Shown: one piece after another, positions 58,405-64,000 of the stretch
Numbering within the stretch: the stretch's first letter is position 1
How the letters are laid out: each line of letters starts with the position of its first letter
Source of the DNA: Conexibacter woesei DSM 14684
GTDB taxonomy: Bacteria > Actinomycetota > Thermoleophilia > Solirubrobacterales > Solirubrobacteraceae
Assembly (NCBI RefSeq): GCF_000025265.1
Contig: NC_013739.1
Coordinates: forward strand, 4,202,001-4,266,000
Length of the DNA stretch: 64,000 nucleotides
Direction: 5' to 3'
Made by a program: the position numbers and the translations under genes
Notes under the pieces: generated by a model
Database searches by the model: none
The model's input: only the letters and a program-made list of their open reading frames with translations
Told to the model about the DNA's origin: nothing

Positions 58405-58935
58405 ATGAGTACGAACGAGCTTTCAGACACCGCCCACGACCCGTCCCCTCGACGACCCGGCTCCGCCGAGTTCCGTCACGTGATCGGCCACTTCGCCACC
58501 GGCGTCACGGTCATCACGACGATGCACGAAGGGCGCGCGCTGGGCACGACCGCGAGCGCGATCTCGTCGGTCTCGCTCGACCCGCCGATGGTGCTCGTCT
58601 GCATGAACCGCAGCTCGGCCACCGGCCAGGCGATCGCCGCCGGCGGCGCGTTCGCGATCAACATCCTCGGCGCGCAGCAGCGAGCGCTCGCCGAGCACTT
58701 CGCCTCCAAGCATCCGGACAAGTTCGACTCCGGCGTCGCCGAGGCGACCGCCGGCGCCTGGGGCCAGCCGCTGCTGGCCGGCGCCGTCGCGACGATCGAG
58801 GCGCGCGTGACCGAGCGGATGGACGGTGGCACTCACACCGTCTTCCTCGCCGAGGTCGACAGCGCAGCCGCCGACGGCGGCGAGCCGCTGGCGTACTTCC
58901 GCGGCCGCTTCGGGCGCCTCGACCTGATCCCCTGA
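58405..58935 (+). CDS. Flavin reductase-like protein (HpaC/ActVB family)
   Basis: 176 residues of the flavin reductase domain: FRHVIGHFATGVTVITTMHE, LGTTASAISSVSLDPPMVLV and FAINILGAQQRALAEHFASK, closing with AYFRGRFGRLDLIP. It reduces FMN or FAD with NAD(P)H and supplies it to a monooxygenase. The LLM-class enzyme at 54310 is the obvious local partner and shares the same type of operator. It is the only plus-strand gene from 46.4 to 64 kb. Confidence 0.9.
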   Translation: MSTNELSDTAHDPSPRRPGSAEFRHVIGHFATGVTVITTMHEGRALGTTASAISSVSLDPPMVLVCMNRSSATGQAIAAGGAFAINILGAQQRALAEHFASKHPDKFDSGVAEATAGAWGQPLLAGAVATIEARVTERMDGGTHTVFLAEVDSAAADGGEPLAYFRGRFGRLDLIP

Positions 58936-58965
58936 GCCGAGCCGCCCGCCGCGCCGCGCGCCCCG

Positions 58966-59700
58966 CTACATCGAGAGGCCGCCGTCGACCGGCAGCACCG
59001 TCCCGGTCACGTAGCCCGCGTCGTCCGACGCCAGGAACGCGACCGCGGCGGTGATCTCGGCCGGCTGCGCGAAGCGCCGCAGCGGGATCAGCGCCTCGAT
59101 TCCCCTGCGGGCCTCGTCGGGCATCGACTCGATCATCCGCGTCTCGGCGTTGGGCGAGATCGCGTTGACCGTCACGCCGAAGGCCGCCAGCTCCTTCGCC
59201 GCGGTCTTCGTGAAGCCGATGATCCCGGCCTTGGCGGCGGCGTAGGCCGACTGGCCGACGTTGCCGTGCAGGCCCGTGTAGGAGGTGACGTTGATCACCC
59301 GCCCGCCGCCGCCGGCGCGGAAGTGCGGCACGCACGCACGCGTGAAGCGGAACGTCGCGCCGAGGTGGACGGCGAGCACCGCGTCCCACTCCTCGTCGGT
59401 CAGCTTCCACAGCATCCTGTCGCGCAGGATGCCGGCGTTGTTGACGAGCACGTCGACGCGGCCGGTGCGGCGCACGGCCAGCTCGACGGCGTCGGCGACC
59501 GCGTCGGTGCGGGCGACGTCGGCGACGACGGGCACCGCGCCGACGGCACGCGCGTCCTCCAGCGCCGCCTCGTCGACGTCGACCGCGAACACGTCGGCGC
59601 CCGCGTCGGCGAAGCGGCGCGCGAGCGCGAGGCCGATGCCGCGCCCGGCGCCCGTCACGATCGCGGTGCGTCCGGCGAAGTCGTAGCTGATCGATCCCAC
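58966..59700 (-). CDS. Short-chain dehydrogenase/reductase (FabG-like)
   Basis: 244 residues from a GTG with AAGGAG 4 bp upstream. NAD(P) loop TAIVTGAGRGIGLALAR, NNAGILRDRMLWKLTDEEWD, Ser in NVTSYTG, Y-x-x-x-K in YAAAKAGI and the closing VTGTVLPVDGG. The NAGILRDRML stretch is typical of 3-ketoacyl or 3-hydroxyacyl-CoA dehydrogenase-type SDRs. It is the last gene of a long minus-strand acyl-CoA operon reaching past the window edge. Confidence 0.92.
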   Translation of the reverse strand: MGSISYDFAGRTAIVTGAGRGIGLALARRFADAGADVFAVDVDEAALEDARAVGAVPVVADVARTDAVADAVELAVRRTGRVDVLVNNAGILRDRMLWKLTDEEWDAVLAVHLGATFRFTRACVPHFRAGGGGRVINVTSYTGLHGNVGQSAYAAAKAGIIGFTKTAAKELAAFGVTVNAISPNAETRMIESMPDEARRGIEALIPLRRFAQPAEITAAVAFLASDDAGYVTGTVLPVDGGLSM

Positions 59701-59721
59701 GTTGCTCCTTGCTTCTCGGTG

Positions 59722-60204
59722 TCAGGTTCTCGGCAGCAGGCGCACGACGGTGTCGGCCACGCAGGCGGGCTTGGCCGCATCCCTGACCTCTATCGTCATG
59801 CGGATGACGGCCTGCAGGCCGCCCGCCGCCGCGTCGAGCGACAGCAGCTCGGCGTGGCCGCGCACGTCGGAGCCCGCGGGGACCGGCGACGGGAAGCGCA
59901 CGCGGTCGAGCCCGTAGTTGACGAGCATGCCGACGTTGCGCACCTCCAGCACCTGGCCGACGAAGCCGGCGCACAGCGACAGCGTCAGGAAGCCGTGCGC
60001 GATCGTCGTGCCGAACGGCCCGTCGGCGGCGCGCGCGGGGTCGACGTGGATCCACTGCTCGTCGTCGGTGACGCGGGCGAACGTGTCGATCGACGTCTGG
60101 TCGAGCCGGTGCCATGCGGTCGTCCCGAGCGCCGCGCCGACGTAGTCGCGCAGCTCGCCGAGGTCGTCCACGACGGTGCACGCGGGCGCGCGGCCGGCGC
60201 TCAT
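59722..60204 (-). CDS. MaoC-family (R)-specific enoyl-CoA hydratase
   Basis: 160-residue hot-dog protein. The hydratase-2 motif is FARVTDDEQWIHVDPARAAD with FGTTIAHGFLTLSL, containing the catalytic Asp/His pair. It would hydrate an enoyl-CoA to the (R)-3-hydroxyacyl-CoA that a neighbouring SDR could oxidise. The ATG overlaps the upstream SDR stop by 4 bp. Confidence 0.93.
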   Translation of the reverse strand: MSAGRAPACTVVDDLGELRDYVGAALGTTAWHRLDQTSIDTFARVTDDEQWIHVDPARAADGPFGTTIAHGFLTLSLCAGFVGQVLEVRNVGMLVNYGLDRVRFPSPVPAGSDVRGHAELLSLDAAAGGLQAVIRMTIEVRDAAKPACVADTVVRLLPRT

Positions 60205-60968
60205 CCGTCCACCCCGCCCGAGGTCATCAGCCCGCCGTCGACGACGAGCGTCTCGCCGGTGACCCAGCTCGCCTCGTCGGAGGCGAGGAAGGCGACCGCG
60301 CTCGCGATGTCCGCGGGCTCGCCCAGCCGGCGCAGCGGGTAGGCCGCCGCGACCTCCTGCTCGCGGCCCTCGTAGAGCGGGCCGGCCATGCGCGTCCTGA
60401 CGACCGCCGGGGCGACCGCGTTGACGCGCACGCGCGGGCCCAGCTCCGCCGCCAGCTGCGCCGTCATGTGCACGATCGCGGCCTTGCTCGCACCGTAGGC
60501 GCCGATCATGCGGGCCGGTCGCAGGCCGGCCGCCGAGGCGACGTTGACGACGGCGCCGCCGTGCTCGCCCATCCACGCGGCGTGCGCCTGCTGGACCCAG
60601 CCGAGCGCGCCGACGACGTTGACGTCCAGCAGCGCCGCGAACGCGTCGAGGTCGGTCTCCACGAGCGTGTCGTAGGCCGGATTGACGCCGGTGTTGTTGA
60701 CGAGCACGTCGAGGCGGCCGAAGCGCGCCATCGTCGTCTCGATCGCCTCGGCGCGGTGGCCGGGGTCGCGGCTGTTGCCGGCGACCGTCAGCAGCCGCTC
60801 GCCGGCGTCGAGCGCCGCCGCCGCCTCCGCCAGCCCGCCGGGCTTGCGGGCGGTGATGCAGACGCTCGCGCCGCGCGCCAGCAGCGCCGCCGCGATCGCC
60901 TGTCCGATGCCGCGGCTGGCACCCGTCACGATCGCCGCGCGGCCGGACATGTCACTGCTGTGGCTCAT
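60201..60968 (-). CDS. Short-chain dehydrogenase/reductase
   Basis: 255 residues from the ATG at 60968 in an ATGA overlap with the acyl-CoA dehydrogenase. [29 protein letters not shown], Ser in VNVASAAG, Y-x-x-x-K in YGASKAAI and [12 protein letters not shown]. Paralogue of the SDR at 49401-50186. A dehydrogenase for a hydroxyacyl-CoA intermediate is likely, given the flanking MaoC and acyl-CoA dehydrogenase genes. Confidence 0.92.
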   Translation of the reverse strand: MSHSSDMSGRAAIVTGASRGIGQAIAAALLARGASVCITARKPGGLAEAAAALDAGERLLTVAGNSRDPGHRAEAIETTMARFGRLDVLVNNTGVNPAYDTLVETDLDAFAALLDVNVVGALGWVQQAHAAWMGEHGGAVVNVASAAGLRPARMIGAYGASKAAIVHMTAQLAAELGPRVRVNAVAPAVVRTRMAGPLYEGREQEVAAAYPLRRLGEPADIASAVAFLASDEASWVTGETLVVDGGLMTSGGVDG

Positions 60969-62125
60969 CGCCGATCCTCCCCGAGGCCGAGCGAGCGGCC
61001 GATGATCTCCTTCATGATCTCGTTCGATCCCGCCCAGATCTTCGTCACGCGCGCGTCGGTCCAGGCGCGCGCGACGTCGTACTCGCGCATGTAGCCGTAG
61101 CCGCCGTGGTACTGGACGCAGGCGTCGAGCACGCGGTTCTGGACCTCTGCCGACCACCACTTGACCTTCGCCGCGTCGATCGCGGTGAACTCGCCGGCGG
61201 CGTGCGCGGCGAGGCAGCGGTCGACGTAGGCCTGGGTCACGTCGAGCTCGGTCACCAGCTCCGCGATCCCGAAGCGGATGTGCTGGAAGGAGCCGATCCG
61301 GCGCCCGAACGCGCGCCGCTCGTCGACGTAGCGCAGCGTCTGGTCCAGCGCCTCGCGGGCGTGCGCGAGGTTGGAGCAGGCGGCGCTGAGGCGCTCTTGC
61401 GGAAGCCGCTCCATCATCAGGCGAAAGCCCATGTCGACCTCGCCGATCACGTTCTCGGCGGGCACGCGCGCGTCCTCGAAGAACAGCTCGCCCGTGTCCG
61501 CCTCGACCTGGCCGATCTTGTCGAGCTTGGCGCCGCGCGAGAAGCCCGGCGTGCCGTGCTCGACGGCGAACAGCGTGATCCCCTTGCCGCGCTCGCCGCT
61601 CGACGTGCGCGCCGCGACGACGACGAGGTCGGCGCTGAGGCCGTTGGTGATGAACGTCTTGGAGCCGTTGATCACCCAGCCGTCGCCGTCGCGGGCGGCC
61701 GACGTGCGCAGGGCGGCGAGGTCCGAGCCCGCGTCGGGCTCGGTCAGGCCGATCGCGGTCACCAGCTCGCCGCTGCAGAAGCGCGGCAGCCAGCGCTCCT
61801 GCTGCTCCTCGGTCGCCAGCTCGATCAGGTACGGCGCGACGACGTCGGTGTGGATCGTGAAGCACGAGGCGTAGGCCATGCCGGCGCGCGCCAGCTCCTC
61901 GCCGAAGACGGCGTTGAAGCGGAAGTCCTCGATCCCGCTGCCGTCGTGGCGCTCGGCGACGCCGAGGCCGAGGAAGCCCTGGCGCCCGGCCGACAGCCAC
62001 AGCTCGCGCGGGATCGTGCGCTGCTCGCGGATCTGCTCGCGGACCGGCATCAGCTCGTGTCCGATCCAGCCCGCGACCGACTCGCGGAACCAGCGGTGCT
62101 CGTCCTCGAAGACGTCGCGTCTCAC
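60965..62125 (-). CDS. Acyl-CoA dehydrogenase
   Basis: 386 residues, GTG start overlapping the M20 stop. Classic ACAD fold: TAIGLTEPDAGSDLAALRTS (flavin contact), WVINGSKTFITNGLSADLVV, QHIRFGIAELVTELDVTQAY and the catalytic Glu in IWAGSNEIMKEIIGR. FAD-dependent alpha,beta-dehydrogenation of an acyl-CoA. Unlike the enzyme at 56405 it has the canonical G-S-N-E-I motif, so it is an ordinary beta-oxidation type. Confidence 0.94.
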   Translation of the reverse strand: MRRDVFEDEHRWFRESVAGWIGHELMPVREQIREQRTIPRELWLSAGRQGFLGLGVAERHDGSGIEDFRFNAVFGEELARAGMAYASCFTIHTDVVAPYLIELATEEQQERWLPRFCSGELVTAIGLTEPDAGSDLAALRTSAARDGDGWVINGSKTFITNGLSADLVVVAARTSSGERGKGITLFAVEHGTPGFSRGAKLDKIGQVEADTGELFFEDARVPAENVIGEVDMGFRLMMERLPQERLSAACSNLAHAREALDQTLRYVDERRAFGRRIGSFQHIRFGIAELVTELDVTQAYVDRCLAAHAAGEFTAIDAAKVKWWSAEVQNRVLDACVQYHGGYGYMREYDVARAWTDARVTKIWAGSNEIMKEIIGRSLGLGEDRR

Positions 62126-63363
62126 TCCCCCACCTCCGGTCGCCAGCGCCGCAGCACGAGCGCCATCACCGTCGCGACGTCCTTGATCGACGCCAGCTCG
62201 ACGTACTCGTCAGCGCCGTGCAGCCTCGCGCCCGTCGGGCCGTAGCAGGCCGCTCCCGCCGTCGGGAACGTGTCTCTGAAGAAGCGCAGGTCGGTCGTCG
62301 CCCGCGCCGTGTCGACGATCGCGGGGACGCCGTGAAGCTCCTCGTGGCAGCTGCGCAGCAGGCGCACGAACGGCGTCCCGGCGTCGAACGCGTAGCCCTC
62401 GGCGCGCTGGCCGCGGAACTCGACCCGCGCGTTCGGCGACGCGGCACGCACGGTCGCGGCCAGGCGCGCCTGCGCCTCTGCCGGCGCCAGCCCGACCGGG
62501 AACCCGAGGCGCACGTCGAGCTCCGCCTTGCCGGGCGACGTCGAGGGCCAGTCGCCGCTGTGCAGCGCGCCGACGTTGAGCAGGTACGGGTGCTCGACGT
62601 CGGCGAACGTCGCGTCGGGGCTCGCGTTCAGCTCGCGCTCCAGCTCGCGCAGCGCGCCGATCACGTGGTACGCCTCGTCGATCGGGTTGCGCCGCAGGTC
62701 GGACGAGAGCGCGTGGCCCGACTCGCCCGTCAGCGTGATGCGGGCGGTGATCACCCCGACGCCGGCGAGCGTGACGTTGCCGCCCGAGGGCTCGGCGATC
62801 AGCGCGACGTCTGCGCGCGGGCCGGCAAGCTGCGCGGCGATCGCGCCGTTGCCGGTGATCTCCTCCTCGATCACGCTCTGGTACACGACCGTCGCGGGCA
62901 GCGGGCCGAGCGAGCGCGCGGCCTCGATCGCCAGCAGCATCGCCGCGATCCCGCCCTTCATGTCGACGGCGCCGCGGCCGTAGAGGCGCCCGTCGCGCTC
63001 GACGGCGCCGTAGGGCGGCGTGCTCCACAGCTCGACCGGCTCGGGGCTGACGACGTCGACGTGGCCGTTGAGCGCGATCACGCCCTCGCCCGCGCCCGGC
63101 AGCTCGCCGATCAGGCAACGGCGCCCGGCGTACGGCAGCAGCGGGATCCCGCTCGCGGGGATCTCCGCCAGCCGCGCCGCGTCGGGCTCGACGGAGCGGA
63201 CAGCGAAGCCGAGCTCGCGCAGACGCCGCTCGACGACGACCTGCGCCCCCTCCTCGTCGCCGAGCACGCTCGGCACCTGGACGAGCTCGCGGAGCAGGGC
63301 GACGGACGCCTCGAAGCGTGCCTCGACCGCCGCGCGGACCTGGGTCAGCTCGGTCATGCTCAT
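62122..63363 (-). CDS. M20-family metallohydrolase (ArgE/DapE/ACY1-like)
   Basis: 413 residues. Zinc ligands and catalytic residues are visible in VIALNGHVDVVSPEP, GRGAVDMKGGIAAMLLAIEA, the YQSVIEEEITGNG Glu pair and C-terminal RLHGADEYVELA. The lid domain lies between about 190 and 310. M20 enzymes hydrolyse N-acyl amino acids or similar amides. Here, between an importer permease and an acyl-CoA dehydrogenase, it may release an acyl group from an imported conjugate. ATG overlaps the permease stop. Confidence 0.9.
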   Translation of the reverse strand: MSMTELTQVRAAVEARFEASVALLRELVQVPSVLGDEEGAQVVVERRLRELGFAVRSVEPDAARLAEIPASGIPLLPYAGRRCLIGELPGAGEGVIALNGHVDVVSPEPVELWSTPPYGAVERDGRLYGRGAVDMKGGIAAMLLAIEAARSLGPLPATVVYQSVIEEEITGNGAIAAQLAGPRADVALIAEPSGGNVTLAGVGVITARITLTGESGHALSSDLRRNPIDEAYHVIGALRELERELNASPDATFADVEHPYLLNVGALHSGDWPSTSPGKAELDVRLGFPVGLAPAEAQARLAATVRAASPNARVEFRGQRAEGYAFDAGTPFVRLLRSCHEELHGVPAIVDTARATTDLRFFRDTFPTAGAACYGPTGARLHGADEYVELASIKDVATVMALVLRRWRPEVGE

Positions 63364-64000
63364 GCCTTCTCTCCGCGGCGCTTGCGCCCGAGGTAGCCCG
63401 CCAGCCCGACGCCGACGATCAGCGCCCCGCCGTTGACGTAGAGGTTCACGTACGGTTTGACGCCCGCGAGGTTGAGGCCGTTGTTGAGGACCGCGAGGAA
63501 GTACACGGCGACGAGCACGCCGCCGACGTTGTAGCGGCCGGGCTTGATCGACGCCGCGCTCAGGAACGCAGCCGCGAACGCCGGCAGCAGCAGCTGCTCG
63601 CCGACGCTCGGGTCGGCGCCGCCGGCGCGGGCGACCGCGAGGATGCCGCCGACCGCGGCCAGCCCGCCCGCGATCGCGAACGAGGCGCCGAGTATGAGGC
63701 GCGTGCGCAGGCCGACGAGGCGCGCCGCCGCGCGGTTGGCGCCGAGCGCGTAGAGGAAGCGGCCGAACGGCGTGTACTCGAGCATGTAGTGGGTCGCCAG
63801 CGCGACGAGCAGCACGACGACGCCGATCCGCGGGATCCCCAGCCAGGTGCCCGAGCCGAGGTCGGTCAGCGTCACCGGGATGTCGCTGACGACCGGCAGT
63901 CCAGACGTCTTCTGGTTGATGACGCCGCCGACGATCGTCGCCATGCCGAGGGTGCCGATCACCGCGTTGACGTTGAAGCGGGTGACGATGATCGCGTTGA
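63360..64000 (-). CDS. ABC permease, ribose/sugar type (RbsC family), N-terminus outside window
   Basis: C-terminal about 212 residues of a permease; the frame stays open through the window edge. Features are VIGTLGMATIVGGVINQKTS, YMLEYTPFGRFLYALGANRA with the ATPase-contact loop and ARLVGLRTRLILGAS, and several helices to the end. The final basic tail (GRKRRGEKA) is cytoplasmic. Its binding protein could be the RbsB-like lipoprotein at 51397, 11 kb away, or one beyond the edge. Confidence 0.9.
   Translation of the reverse strand, partial: NAIIVTRFNVNAVIGTLGMATIVGGVINQKTSGLPVVSDIPVTLTDLGSGTWLGIPRIGVVVLLVALATHYMLEYTPFGRFLYALGANRAAARLVGLRTRLILGASFAIAGGLAAVGGILAVARAGGADPSVGEQLLLPAFAAAFLSAASIKPGRYNVGGVLVAVYFLAVLNNGLNLAGVKPYVNLYVNGGALIVGVGLAGYLGRKRRGEKA

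Noticed and set aside
1-64000. CRISPR arrays, insertion sequences, prophage genes, rRNA, replication origin
   Set aside because: No regularly spaced repeats, transposase or integrase motifs, phage proteins, rRNA stretches or DnaA-box clusters were seen on reading both strands.

Overview
The window is very GC-rich with near-universal G/C third positions, ATGA/GTGA start-stop overlaps, frequent GTG starts, acyl-CoA catabolic genes and Tat/lipoprotein solute-binding proteins. This points to a soil actinobacterium. A Solirubrobacterales/Conexibacter-like member of the Thermoleophilia is a reasonable guess, but nothing here proves the taxon. I see no phage, transposase, CRISPR array, rRNA or replication origin, and no stretch over 300 bases lacks a gene.

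Region A (1-18.4 kb) is a catabolic regulon. It holds an SDR/IclR pair, a tRNA-Pro(GGG), a small HEPN/MNT toxin-antitoxin-like pair, a VOC protein, a sarcosine-oxidase-like FAD enzyme, a FadR-type GntR regulator, a branched-chain-amino-acid-type ABC importer (LivHMGF plus a convergent binding lipoprotein), an isochorismatase-like amidase, a maleate-isomerase-like protein without its cysteines, a trimethylamine-dehydrogenase-like flavoprotein, an IclR regulator, a class III CoA-transferase, an HMG-CoA-lyase-like protein, an SDR and a quinone reductase-like flavoprotein. Three near-identical TGGTNNNACCA palindromes, the consensus for FCD-type GntR regulators, sit at three promoters. They tie the transporter, the oxidase side and the CoA-transferase/lyase side into one probable regulon. 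The substrate is unknown.

Region B (18.4-39.5 kb) is a glycan-use locus. A secreted 1217-residue GH9-like enzyme with levanase-type accessory modules probably cuts a polymer outside. A CUT1 importer (binding lipoprotein, two permeases and a UgpC/MsmK-type ATPase) takes up the products. A cytoplasmic paralogue of the GH9-like enzyme and a GH116 enzyme process them, and an L-fucose/arabinose-isomerase-like protein and an FGGY kinase feed the sugar into metabolism. A LacI regulator sits in the middle, and GAAATCGNTTTC operators lie at its own promoter, the importer promoter and the secreted enzyme promoter. A NarL-type two-component system and an MMPL exporter are embedded in the region.

Region C (39.5-46.4 kb) is mixed: a TetR with a consensus -10 directly before its GTG, RidA, a VOC protein, a PNPOx-like protein, a MalT-like/BTAD regulator, a 2-oxopent-4-enoate-hydratase-like protein and a truncated aldehyde-dehydrogenase homologue that has lost all its catalytic residues.

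Region D (46.4-64 kb) is an acyl-CoA catabolic island with two paralogous TetR regulators, an APH-type kinase, thiolase, several SDRs, a Rieske oxygenase, an acyl-CoA ligase, a luciferase-like monooxygenase, an HSL-type esterase, an ACAD10/11-type acyl-CoA dehydrogenase, a flavin reductase, MaoC, a second acyl-CoA dehydrogenase, an M20 hydrolase and parts of a sugar-type ABC importer. Repeated GCRAGCGCTTA sites precede many of these genes. The set of APH kinase, ACAD10/11-type dehydrogenase, ligase, SDR and thiolase resembles the LvaACDE/ACAD10-11 route for 4-hydroxy acids.
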